64,000 nucleotides of DNA, from contig JADKHM010000002.1 in the NCBI GenBank assembly GCA_016721735.1, forward strand, positions 310,001-374,000, given 5' to 3'. The stretch's first letter is position 1. Every line of letters begins with the position of its first letter. Source of the DNA: Flavobacterium sp. (GTDB lineage: Bacteria; Bacteroidota; Bacteroidia; Flavobacteriales; Flavobacteriaceae). The notes beneath the pieces were generated by a model that did no database searches, was not told the DNA's origin, and was given only the letters and a program-made list of their open reading frames with translations. The position numbers and the translations under genes are program-made. This document shows positions 44,501 to 53,653 of the stretch, one piece after another.

Positions 44501-45213
44501 TACTTATTTGCTTGACTAAAGAAAGTATTTTGCGTGATTGAAAGCAACACGTACATCAAAATGACTAGCGCTACACCTAGGAAGTGAAACATCAACAGCA
44601 ACACGACGGACAATAGTAGAAATGTAATTTGAAGTGCATTATCCTTAAGATTTAACTTTTTAATTTTTAACGAAAAAAGCGCAATCTCGGCATTCATTAC
44701 AAAGGCGCTCAAGACAGAAACTAGCAATAAAAACCATGAAGTTGTCAACAATTCGGAAATAAATTGGTAGTTGTCCTCTTGCATGATAAGTGGTAAACTC
44801 AATATAAATAACGCATTGGCAGGTGTTGGCAATCCTATGAAAGAGTTAGTTTGACGGGTGTCTATATTAAAATTTGCCAATCGATAGCACGCTCCTAACG
44901 TAATAATGAAACCCAAATAAGGAACCAGAGATTCAGGTTGAAGATCAAACTTGGAGAGCATCATAAACATCGTAAACCCAGGAACAAGTCCACTCGTAAC
45001 CATATCCGCTAATGAATCTAATTGCAAACCAAGTGGACTAGAAACCTTAAACAAGCGCGCAAAAAAACCATCAAAAAAGTCGAGAAAAATACCTAAGCTA
45101 ACGAAAAAAAAAGCGGTCATAAAATCATTTTGAGCCACAAAAACAATCGCGATACAACCACAAAACAAGTTTAACAAGGTGATGATATTTGGAATGTACT
45201 TTTTAATTCGCAT
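44500..45213 (-). CDS. pssA: CDP-diacylglycerol-serine O-phosphatidyltransferase
   Basis: The protein starts MRIKKYIPNIITLLNLFCG at ATG 45213. A longer frame to 45246 is ruled out because the promoter -7 box (45235-45242) lies inside it. It has the CDP-alcohol transferase motif DGFFARLFKVSSPLGLQLDSLAD and about seven hydrophobic segments. It makes phosphatidylserine, the precursor of phosphatidylethanolamine, in the inner membrane. It is the first gene of a pair with the GH25 protein. Confidence 0.95.
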   Translation of the reverse strand: MRIKKYIPNIITLLNLFCGCIAIVFVAQNDFMTAFFFVSLGIFLDFFDGFFARLFKVSSPLGLQLDSLADMVTSGLVPGFTMFMMLSKFDLQPESLVPYLGFIITLGACYRLANFNIDTRQTNSFIGLPTPANALFILSLPLIMQEDNYQFISELLTTSWFLLLVSVLSAFVMNAEIALFSLKIKKLNLKDNALQITFLLLSVVLLLMFHFLGVALVILMYVLLSITQNTFFSQANK

Positions 45214-45234
45214 GTCTATATTTTTTTTGAGAAG

Positions 45235-45262
45235 CAAATTTAGCACAATAAGTTAAAGACAA
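45235..45262 (-). promoter_or_regulatory. Promoter of pssA
   Basis: TTG-N17-TAAATTTG on the minus strand, full consensus. It fixes the pssA start at 45213. Confidence 0.85.
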
Positions 45263-45351
45263 GTGCGTTTTTTTGTAGAGTTTTAGTTTAGTCAATTCAC
45301 AATTAATTCCAAAAATTGAAATTTGCGGGAAACTAGCTCAACAAAAATGTA

Positions 45352-45359
45352 TATTTTTG
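45352..45359 (+). promoter_or_regulatory. -7 element of the PorV-like gene
   Basis: TATTTTTG overlaps the first possible TTG start at 45357, which favours the downstream start at 45402. No -33 TTG at usual spacing. Confidence 0.45.
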
Positions 45360-45401
45360 AAAAAAAATAATAGCAACCTGTTGTTTGAAAATCAAATTGC
45401 T

Positions 45402-46469
45402 TTGAAGAGAAAATTGTGTATTGTATTTCTATTATGTGTTGGCTTCATTCACGGGCAAACCACTAGAAAATACTCCAACGAGTTTATGAATATTGGTGTC
45501 GACGCGGCAGCACTTGGGATGGCCAACGCTGTTACCGCATCGACTCATGATGTCAACTCAGGATATTGGAATCCCGCTGGTTTAATTGGAATTGAAGATA
45601 GCCAAGTTGCTTTAATGCACGCTAGTTATTTTGCCAATATTGCGCAGTATGATTATGCTGCTTACGCCAAACCTATAGATGATAAGAGTGCATGGGGAAT
45701 TTCTATGATTCGTTTTGGCGTCGATGACATCCTCAATACCACTGAGTTAATTGATGACCAAGGAAATATAGATTTCAATAGAGTTAGCAGATTTTCTACC
45801 GCTGATTATGGATTTACATTTTCCTACGCCAGAAAATTACCGCTAGACGGATTGCAATATGGTGTAAATGCCAAAGTTATTCGGAGAATTATTGGAAAGT
45901 TTGCCAATTCGTGGGGGTTCGGCGTTGATGTTGGATTCAAATTTGAAAGAAACAAATGGGATGTTGGATTAATGTTGCGAGATATTACAACGACTTACAA
46001 TATTTGGAATATTGATGAAGATGAATATGCCAAAATTAAAAATGCGGTTGACGGGCAAAATCAAGACAAACCTGAAAGTACCGAGATTACTTTGCCCAAA
46101 GCCCAATTAGGAATCTCAAGAAAATTTGAATACGACTACGATTATACATTTCTACCAGCCATCAATTTCAATATGGAATCTGCAAAAACCAACGATATTA
46201 TCGCCTCTGATTTCGTTAGTATTGCACCAGCGGTCGGTTTTGAATTCGGTTATACTGATTTAGTATTTTTGAGAACAGGATTTGGTAATTTTCAAAATAT
46301 CACTCAAATTGACAATACCACAAAGTTGAGTTTTCAGCCGAATGTTGGACTTGGATTTAAGTACAAAGGAATCCAAATTGACTATGCTTTGACCGATCTT
46401 GGTAACCAAAGTGCCGCACTATATTCCAACATTTTCTCACTTAAAGTTGATTTAGGTATTTTTAAGTAG
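45402..46469 (+). CDS. PorV/PorQ-family outer-membrane protein
   Basis: No ATG lies near the start. TTG 45402 gives a neat signal peptide (MKRKLCIVFLLCVGFIHGQ), while TTG 45357 would add 15 residues and overlaps a promoter box. The mature protein opens with EFMNIGVDAAALGMANA and NSGYWNPAGL, which mark the PorV/PorQ family of outer-membrane barrels (FadL-like) that serve the type IX secretion system. PorV proteins shuttle T9SS cargo to attachment; this one is more like PorV-related paralogues than PorV itself. One base separates it from lnt. Confidence 0.87.
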   Translation: MKRKLCIVFLLCVGFIHGQTTRKYSNEFMNIGVDAAALGMANAVTASTHDVNSGYWNPAGLIGIEDSQVALMHASYFANIAQYDYAAYAKPIDDKSAWGISMIRFGVDDILNTTELIDDQGNIDFNRVSRFSTADYGFTFSYARKLPLDGLQYGVNAKVIRRIIGKFANSWGFGVDVGFKFERNKWDVGLMLRDITTTYNIWNIDEDEYAKIKNAVDGQNQDKPESTEITLPKAQLGISRKFEYDYDYTFLPAINFNMESAKTNDIIASDFVSIAPAVGFEFGYTDLVFLRTGFGNFQNITQIDNTTKLSFQPNVGLGFKYKGIQIDYALTDLGNQSAALYSNIFSLKVDLGIFK

Positions 46470-46470
46470 G

Positions 46471-48075
46471 ATGAAACAACTCATTCAAAAACCACTTTTT
46501 CTTGCAGTACTTTCGGGCCTCTTGCTAGCATTGAGTTGGCCAACTTATGGATTTCCCTTATTGATCTTCTTTGCCTTTATTCCGTTATTATTTGCAGAAA
46601 AAAAATTGCGTAAAAAAAGTCCAAAGGTAAAACTGAAAATCTTAACCCACGCTTATTGCACTTTTGTAATTTGGAATGCCATAACGACCTGGTGGCTCTA
46701 CTACGCCTCTGGTTTCGGGATGTTTTTCGCCGTTCTTGTCAATGCACTACTGATGAGTATTTTGTTTTTGCTTTATCATTTGGTTTCCAAAAGAATTTCG
46801 CAGAAGTTGAGCTTATTGTTCTTTCTATTTCTTTGGATTAGTTTTGAGAAATTTCACTTAATCTGGGATTTTTCGTGGCCTTGGTTAAACTTGGGACATG
46901 TTTTTGCCGACTTTCCGCAGTGGATACAATGGTATGAATTTACCGGTGCTTTTGGTGGATCATTGTGGGTTTTGTCGGTAAATCTGATTGGTTTCTATCT
47001 GATTTCAAAACAGGCAACAACCTCCATTCAAGAAATTATAAAAGCGATTTTTCCTCGTCTTGCTTTGTTAATTGCCATTCCAATTGTCGCTTCATTGTGG
47101 ATGTTTAGTAACTACGAAATCAAAGGAAAAACAAAAGAAGTAATTGTCCTGCAGCCCAATGTTGATCCTTATACTGAAAAGTACGACACCCCTAATTTTG
47201 CCATTACAAAAGGACTCCTACAGCAGGCGGATTCGTTAGTTACGGAAAATACAGAATTTATCATTGCTCCAGAAACGGTATTAGCGGAAAGTGTTCCTTT
47301 TGACCAATTTTATAATTCTCCCAGTCGCTACCTCATGATAAACTATCTGCGAGCGCATCCTAAAGCACAGCTCTTGTGGGGAATTGACACTTACAATTTC
47401 ATCTACGATAAAGAGAATCTTTCTTCGTCTTCAAATGTCTTCAGAGATGGAATTTGGGTTGATTTTTACAATGCCGCACTATTCATAAACAATCAGCCTG
47501 ACTTTCAAAAATACTACAAATCGAAGTTGGTTGTAGGCATTGAAAACTTGCCATACAAAAGCGTTTTAGAGCCTTTACTCGGTAATGTGATGTTAGATTT
47601 AGGAGGAACAATTTCGACAAAAACAACACAAGAACAGCGCAGTGTTTTTATTGCAAACGATGGCACAAAGGTAGCTCCCATTATTTGCTATGAATCTGTT
47701 TACGGTGAATACGTGACGGACTACGTGCAGCATGGCGCACAGTTTTTGGCAATTATTACCAATGATGCTTGGTGGGACAAATCGCAAGGTCACAAACAAC
47801 ATTTAACCTTTGCGACGATGCGCGCGATTGAAACCAGAAGAGATATTGCGAGAAGTGCAAATACTGGGATTTCAGCCTTTATTAACCAAAAAGGAGAAAT
47901 CGTATCACGAACAAATTACGGAGAGAAGAAAGCCTTACTAGGAAAAGTGCATCTAAATAGTAAGATGACTTTTTATGTGCAGCATGGTGATTTTATCGCT
48001 TATTTTTCCGTGTTCTCTTTAGTGCTTTTAAGTACTTATATACTATTTAAGAAAACTAGACAGCGTGCCTATTGA
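46471..48075 (+). CDS. lnt: Apolipoprotein N-acyltransferase
   Basis: The 534-residue protein has about six N-terminal transmembrane segments and a periplasmic nitrilase domain. Catalytic residues are Glu268 (IAPETVL) and Cys406 (IICYESVYGEYV), with SANTGISAFI as the conserved tail and a final membrane anchor. It adds the third acyl chain to lipoproteins. It starts one base after the PorV-like gene, and its end overlaps the end of the convergent sugar transferase gene by 7 bases. Confidence 0.95.
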   Translation: MKQLIQKPLFLAVLSGLLLALSWPTYGFPLLIFFAFIPLLFAEKKLRKKSPKVKLKILTHAYCTFVIWNAITTWWLYYASGFGMFFAVLVNALLMSILFLLYHLVSKRISQKLSLLFFLFLWISFEKFHLIWDFSWPWLNLGHVFADFPQWIQWYEFTGAFGGSLWVLSVNLIGFYLISKQATTSIQEIIKAIFPRLALLIAIPIVASLWMFSNYEIKGKTKEVIVLQPNVDPYTEKYDTPNFAITKGLLQQADSLVTENTEFIIAPETVLAESVPFDQFYNSPSRYLMINYLRAHPKAQLLWGIDTYNFIYDKENLSSSSNVFRDGIWVDFYNAALFINNQPDFQKYYKSKLVVGIENLPYKSVLEPLLGNVMLDLGGTISTKTTQEQRSVFIANDGTKVAPIICYESVYGEYVTDYVQHGAQFLAIITNDAWWDKSQGHKQHLTFATMRAIETRRDIARSANTGISAFINQKGEIVSRTNYGEKKALLGKVHLNSKMTFYVQHGDFIAYFSVFSLVLLSTYILFKKTRQRAY

Positions 48076-49469
48076 CCGCGATAGAAAAGAACTGTACTAA
48101 AGGTCTTCAGTACAATATTGATGTCAAGAAAGATACTTCGATGTTTTATATAATACAAATCGTACTGCAATTTGATCAAGCTGTCGTCAATAGTTTCACC
48201 GTAGGAGTAATTTACTTGAGCCCAGCCTGTCAAACCTGGTTTAATGACGTGGCGCGTTTCGTAAAAAGGCATTACTTCAGCAATTTCGCGAACAAAAACT
48301 GGTCGCTCTGGACGTGGGCCAATTACGCCCATTTCTCCATTCAAAATATTGAAAAACTGTGGTATTTCGTCGATACGGGTTTTTCTCAAGAATTTCCCAA
48401 AAGTAGTTATCCTTGAATCATTGCTCGTGGTAAAAACAGCGCCATTAGATTCTGCGTTTTTAACCATCGTTCTTAATTTTAAAATTCTAAATGGAATTCC
48501 GTTTTTACCTATTCGCTCTTGGGTGTAGAAAAATGTGCCACGATTACCAATAAGATTCCCAATAAAAATCATGGGGAAAAGTGCGATTCCAATTGCCAAG
48601 CCAATAATGGAAATTACAATTTCCAAAATTCTAACAATCATCAGGTATAATTGGTTTTGGTTGCTTCTGCTAAAGGGAAAATACCTGTAGAAATCTCGGG
48701 CGACATATTGCACTGGAATTCTGTTTGTAATGGTTTCGTAGACCTGGGTATATTCTCGAATGACGTAACCATTTTCAAGAAGGTGAATAAGTTGGTTATA
48801 CAAATTCACTGTAATTCCGTCTGTTTTTTGCGATGCAATTACGACTTCGGATACGGAATGCTTTACAACAAAATCTTCTAATTTATCTATGTCAATATTC
48901 TTGACAAAATCTTCTTCTTTTTTGGATTTCCCTACTTGATTGCTATCAGAATTAACGTAACCCATTACTTTATAATGTGGATCTACATTTTCTAATCCGA
49001 GTACCAATTCTTTTGCTTGATCTTTGTCGCAGATGAGGATTACTATTTTCTCGAATCGGCTTGAGGCAAGGAATTTCACATACAACAACCTCCACAAAAA
49101 CAGTGAGAGTAAAATGGCTACATAAAAAAACAAAATTTGAATTCGATTTGCAGGCAGAAATGGGGTATAAATGGGTGTCAACAAATAAATCAAAACAGTG
49201 GTAGACGCTGTCAATATGATACTCTTTATAACTTGGTACTGATTACTCGCAACTTGAAGATTATACATTTCGAAAACGGTTCCGATAATATTGAGATAAA
49301 TCCCTAAGACAATAGTCCAATAATAATTTGTTGCTGAAATATTAAAATAATTGAATTTGAAAATAATTCCCACAAAATATAAGGAAACCAAGACTGTCAT
49401 TACATCAAAAATTCTCAATAGAATCTTGCGTTCAGAAATTTCAAAATGAATTTTTTTGTTAACAACCAT
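48069..49469 (-). CDS. Polyprenyl-phosphate sugar-1-phosphate transferase (WcaJ/WbaP type)
   Basis: The 466-residue protein has four N-terminal membrane segments, a central Rossmann-like domain (about 135-245), a fifth membrane segment, and the C-terminal bacterial sugar transferase domain. Motifs include ILKLRTM, LRKTRIDEIPQFFNIL, GVIGPRPERP and KPGLTGWAQVNY. It puts the first sugar phosphate on undecaprenyl phosphate and so initiates the surface glycan made by the genes to its right. It is separated by 104 bp from the polymerase gene and may have its own promoter. Confidence 0.93.
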   Translation of the reverse strand: MVVNKKIHFEISERKILLRIFDVMTVLVSLYFVGIIFKFNYFNISATNYYWTIVLGIYLNIIGTVFEMYNLQVASNQYQVIKSIILTASTTVLIYLLTPIYTPFLPANRIQILFFYVAILLSLFLWRLLYVKFLASSRFEKIVILICDKDQAKELVLGLENVDPHYKVMGYVNSDSNQVGKSKKEEDFVKNIDIDKLEDFVVKHSVSEVVIASQKTDGITVNLYNQLIHLLENGYVIREYTQVYETITNRIPVQYVARDFYRYFPFSRSNQNQLYLMIVRILEIVISIIGLAIGIALFPMIFIGNLIGNRGTFFYTQERIGKNGIPFRILKLRTMVKNAESNGAVFTTSNDSRITTFGKFLRKTRIDEIPQFFNILNGEMGVIGPRPERPVFVREIAEVMPFYETRHVIKPGLTGWAQVNYSYGETIDDSLIKLQYDLYYIKHRSIFLDINIVLKTFSTVLFYRGQ

Positions 49470-49573
49470 GACAATCTAAAACAAAATTTTATGGCTGCAA
49501 TTTAGTAAAATAAAAGCATTCATTAGAAATTCATTTTGCATAAATTAGCGTTCTTTCTAAATCAAATGAACGA

Positions 49574-50907
49574 TTATAAAGACGGTTCTTCTTTCTTGAC
49601 GACCTTTAGAAGCGCCAGTGAATAGAGAAATGCAGGGGCAGCAAGTCGCATAGCGGCATGATTAATTGTTAGTAGCCAAAATAAAAGAGAGCAAAGTAGA
49701 TAAATATTGTACTTATTGTCTACGTACAAAATCAAAGGAGTAATAAATATGATCAAAAGTCCTAAAATACCAAGTGATCCGTGCTCGGCAATCATTCTTG
49801 TAATTTCGTTATGAGAAACGACTATTTCTCCGGTTCTTTCGAATCTTTTTTCCATATTTCTGCCAACACCTATTCCAAAAATTGGGTTTTCAAAAAAAGT
49901 CTCTATTTCTTCACTAGCCAATTCGCCACGACCTGTCAACTGATCTTCTTTAAGTCTACCACTGGCATCCTGGTTGGAATACCGTTTTTGAATTAAGCCG
50001 TTGGTCTGCTCAGTAGAATACGACCATGCACCTAAAAAAGCAATAAAAATAAAGACAATCATACCAAGCATTCTCAATTTCCTTTTCTTGTCAATAAATA
50101 TAAAAGAAACTACTAGCAGAACAAAAATCATCACGAATCCTGTAATCATTCCCCCTCTTGAAAAAGTGATAAAGCCGCGATATGCGATACACATGGTCAA
50201 TATCAAATTGATGCTGAACTGTACAAATGTATTAGAAAGCAAGATCAATCTTGAAGCAAAAATAAACATCCCTAAACCCAACATTGTAGAAACTTGATTG
50301 GGGCCAAACCCACCTGAAGTTAAAGAATTCGATTCTGTACCCACAATAATATCCTTTATATTGGGTGTAACAATTGTCAAGTAGGTCGCGCAACTTACGA
50401 TTGGCAAGCCAATACACAATAGTAGATTGTTTAATTGGTCGATAGTGACTTTCCTACTATAGGTATATAAGGCGCAGACTCCCAAGCATACAGGCCCTGA
50501 AACATTGAAGGATATTTCCTTTCGCAAACTGATTGTATAATTTAGCTCAAGACTTGTCAGTATTACCCCAGGAATGAGCAATATTAGAAATATCCAATAG
50601 GCGATGGCATTTTTCGATATTCCTTGAAAGTAGATTCCTACCAAAATAAAAATGATGACTCCAAATTTCGAGAATTCATACACTGGATTACCATCAGTCA
50701 TTCGCAATACAATCTCACTTCCTACCATATAGGCCGTGGCATAGAGAACTTCATTATTCTTATTCTTGGAATTGATAATATATAAAATACCTCCAAAAAT
50801 GATACTATATCCATATACTTTAGGGATAATTTCATTGTTGTACAACAATGCTCCTATCACAATATGCAATAGAATCAGAAAAAGTACTTCTTATCTTGAT
50901 CTAACAT
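49574..50907 (-). CDS. O-antigen polymerase/ligase family membrane protein (one-base frameshift near its start)
   Basis: The frame from 50869 down encodes about 431 residues with around ten hydrophobic segments and the Wzy_C-type region (GRGELASEEIETFFENPIFGIGVG, SHNEITRMIAEHGSLGI). It has only a TTG start. ATG 50907, which overlaps the stop of the previous gene, begins MLDQDKKYFF and then hits TGA. With six T instead of five at 50879-50883 the frames join as KKYFFLILLHIVIG, a natural first membrane helix. The gene is thus either disrupted or carries a homopolymer miscall. It polymerises or transfers the glycan repeat unit. Confidence 0.85.
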
Positions 50908-51983
50908 TTTAAATCGTCTTTAATCCAATTAATATATTTCGAGACAACCGCATTTTCACTATGGTTATTATCGATTACCTCCCCTAAATGACCGCCAAAT
51001 TTACTTCTTAAATTCGAGCTATTTATCAACTGCACCAATGCCTTTTGAAATAATTCTACCGAATTCGATTTTACAACAAAACCATTGACGCCGTCGTTTA
51101 CAATCAATGGAATTTCTCCAACATTGGTAACAACAACTGCTTTCTTATGCATACCATACTCTAACAAAGCCACTGGCAGCCCTTCAGAAGTAGAAGCAAT
51201 GACGCCTATTGCACTTTGCTCTAGAATATGATCAATATCTTGACACATGCCATAGAGAAAAACACTTTCCTCTAATTTATTGCTAGCAATCATCGTTTTT
51301 AATTCGGCAGCGTAATTATCCTGCAAATCATTTCCAATAAAATGAAATGTCCAATCCGGATTACTATCTCTCAGTCTAATCGCTACTTCTATTAGCAATT
51401 TATGATTCTTAGGATGTCTTAAATTAGCCAAACAAACTATTCTTTTATCTGCAAATCCTTTTAAGAAGGTTTCTTTGGATTCATAATGATTAATAACTGT
51501 AAAATTTGGCAAATAGATGACTCGATCAAATCCCAATTTTGTTTTGCACCAGTGCTCAAGATTATGATTTACGACTACTATACCGCAAAAAGCACGTGAC
51601 AATACCCACAAAATAATGTTGTGAATTGACATTTTCTCGCTACGAGCTCCTGCATGCTCATGCCATATAATTTCTATTCTTGGGTGCACTAACTTTAGTA
51701 GAAAAGCTGTAAAATAGGATGTCCCATGGGCATGAACCCATTTGACTTGATTAGTTTTACATATCGAACGCAACCTAAAAATTGAAATCAAATCAAAAGT
51801 AAACCGCTTTTCTAAGCAATTGAAAAAGACTTTATGATCAATTCGACTTCTTAAAGCGCCTTCTTTTCTAGTAGCGACAATCCCGGAGAATTCAATTCGA
51901 TTTGAAAGCGCATTGGCATAGTTTACCGCAATACGCTCCGCTCCTCCTACTTCAAGTGAATCAATAAGCTGAAGTATTCTCAT
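50901..51983 (-). CDS. Glycosyltransferase family 4
   Basis: The 360-residue GT-B protein has the GT4 opening DSLEVGGAERIAVNYANAL, an acceptor region HAHGTSYFTAFL, and the sugar-nucleotide site STSEGLPVALLEYG with the E-x7-E arrangement. It adds one sugar to the lipid-linked repeat unit at the cytosolic face. Donor and linkage cannot be told. It overlaps the next upstream gene by four bases and the polymerase start by seven. Confidence 0.92.
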   Translation of the reverse strand: MRILQLIDSLEVGGAERIAVNYANALSNRIEFSGIVATRKEGALRSRIDHKVFFNCLEKRFTFDLISIFRLRSICKTNQVKWVHAHGTSYFTAFLLKLVHPRIEIIWHEHAGARSEKMSIHNIILWVLSRAFCGIVVVNHNLEHWCKTKLGFDRVIYLPNFTVINHYESKETFLKGFADKRIVCLANLRHPKNHKLLIEVAIRLRDSNPDWTFHFIGNDLQDNYAAELKTMIASNKLEESVFLYGMCQDIDHILEQSAIGVIASTSEGLPVALLEYGMHKKAVVVTNVGEIPLIVNDGVNGFVVKSNSVELFQKALVQLINSSNLRSKFGGHLGEVIDNNHSENAVVSKYINWIKDDLKC

Positions 51984-53098
51984 TGTTGCAATAAAGTTTT
52001 TATTTCACTTTCAAATAAATCTAAAGTGTATCTTCTAGACCAATCCAATCCTTCCATAGCTTTCTTCTGGCACGCTTCCTTATTTTTCACTAAGTCGTAA
52101 ATCAAAATGGCATCTTTGTTAAAATCCATCGTCAATAATAGACCTCTTTTCCCTTCGTCTAGCATATCCGGAACACATGAAACTCTAGTTGCAATCGGCA
52201 AACATCCCCAAAACATTCCCTCAGCAACTACTTTAGGCCAACCTTCACTTTTGGAAGGTAAAATATTAAAATGTGCTTGTTGATATACTTTTTTCATTTC
52301 TTCGTGAGAATAATTTCCCTTAAGAAACACGATCTCTCCCAATTGATGTTCAGCAATATAATTTTCCAATTTAGATTTTTCTAGTCCAGTTCCGTAAAGG
52401 CTCAACCTAACAGCAAGACCATTCTTTGCCAATTCCTCTATTATTTTTACGGCATACAATGGCCTTTTCCCCTCTGACAGTGTTCCTACAAAAATAAAAT
52501 CAATCACTTGATCAAAATCTCGCGAACCAACTTCTATTTTGTCCTCCTCCTTATATGACGCTGTAAAGAAAGGCTTGATATTTCTTGTCATTCTTTCCCA
52601 ATTTCCATAAACTAAAACCTTCATGTTTTTGGTCAAAAAAGTATTGCTAAGTAGCCATTTCTGCAGTCTATACGCTATGGGTTGTATTGACTTCGGATCC
52701 CAATTCCCTGCATATTTTGCCGTTTTAACTTTACTTGGGAAAAAAATCTGAACAAGACATGCCATCAATCCTAAATTCCCAGGACATCGCAGATGAATAT
52801 GATCCGCCCATATCATGGCACGAAATAATTGATAAAAATTCCAAAAAGAATACTGAAAAGCTTTCACGCTGCTCCAAAACGATTTTACATAGAAAGCTTT
52901 TGCAACAAAAATTCTAGAAATAGGAAAATGAATTTGGGAGATTAATAGATCGTTGTCTTGCTTCAAAATTGGACAAACAAATGCAATTTCATCTGAATGC
53001 TTTGCCCAAAGTTCTATTTCTTTTATATAGGGACTATAGGCATAAAAACGCCCTTCTTTTTTGATAAAAGGTGCAAACGAAATTACAACTAGTTTCAT
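51980..53098 (-). CDS. Glycosyltransferase (GT4-like)
   Basis: The 372-residue GT-B-type protein has HLRCPGNLGLMACLVQ and GNWDPKS in the N-terminal half, and DFIFVGTLSEGKRPLYAVKI with SKSEGWPKVVAEGM (E-x7-E) in the C-terminal half. It builds the surface glycan. It overlaps the O-acetyltransferase-like gene by one base and the GT4 gene by four. Its specificity is unknown. Confidence 0.9.
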   Translation of the reverse strand: MKLVVISFAPFIKKEGRFYAYSPYIKEIELWAKHSDEIAFVCPILKQDNDLLISQIHFPISRIFVAKAFYVKSFWSSVKAFQYSFWNFYQLFRAMIWADHIHLRCPGNLGLMACLVQIFFPSKVKTAKYAGNWDPKSIQPIAYRLQKWLLSNTFLTKNMKVLVYGNWERMTRNIKPFFTASYKEEDKIEVGSRDFDQVIDFIFVGTLSEGKRPLYAVKIIEELAKNGLAVRLSLYGTGLEKSKLENYIAEHQLGEIVFLKGNYSHEEMKKVYQQAHFNILPSKSEGWPKVVAEGMFWGCLPIATRVSCVPDMLDEGKRGLLLTMDFNKDAILIYDLVKNKEACQKKAMEGLDWSRRYTLDLFESEIKTLLQQ

Positions 53099-53652
53099 TA
53101 AATATATCCTTTAGAGCCATTTTGAGAAACCACTACCGCTGGCACACCAACAACTGTACAACCAGACTTAACATCCGAATTGACTAAGGAACAAGCACCA
53201 ACTAAAACGTCATCTCCTATTACTATTTTCCCGGCAATTACACAATTTGCCGCTATATAAACATTGTTTCCTATTATTGGAACACCTCTGTTTTCTCCTA
53301 GACCTGAAACACCAATAGTAACATTTTGAGCAACATTACAATTGTCACCTATAATGGCATCTTTATTAAAAATTATACCTCCAAAATGACCAATATAAAA
53401 TGAGTGTCCAATCTTTGCCGAGGAAGGAATAGATATTCCCGTTGTTAGCTCTATAAGCTTTTGCCATAGAAAAAAGATGCTCTTGAAAATGAAACGAAAC
53501 GGTTGCCATGTAATTTTTTCAAAACAATAATGAGCAACTCTATATTGAACCGATGCCCAAAATCCTTGGGTGAAGAATAGAATTACAAAAAAGTTAGCAC
53601 CGTACTTTTTGTATTTATTGTAGTCTGATTGTATATAATGAAATAATGTCAT
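53098..53652 (-). CDS. Serine acetyltransferase-like hexapeptide O-acetyltransferase
   Basis: The 184 residues have a helical N-terminus with a hydrophobic stretch and a C-terminal left-handed beta helix of hexapeptide repeats (IPSSAKIGHSFYIGHFGGIIFN, IGDNCNVAQNVTIG, VIAGKIVIGDDVLVGAC). The fold is that of CysE, but the setting among glycosyltransferases and the short N-terminal domain point to O-acetylation of a sugar. True serine acetyltransferase activity cannot be excluded. Confidence 0.85.
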   Translation of the reverse strand: MTLFHYIQSDYNKYKKYGANFFVILFFTQGFWASVQYRVAHYCFEKITWQPFRFIFKSIFFLWQKLIELTTGISIPSSAKIGHSFYIGHFGGIIFNKDAIIGDNCNVAQNVTIGVSGLGENRGVPIIGNNVYIAANCVIAGKIVIGDDVLVGACSLVNSDVKSGCTVVGVPAVVVSQNGSKGYI

Positions 53653-53653
53653 T

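Noticed and set aside
53098..53652. cysE (cysteine biosynthesis)
   Set aside because: The fold fits, but the gene is embedded in a glycosyltransferase operon with 1-base contacts, so sugar O-acetylation is the better call.
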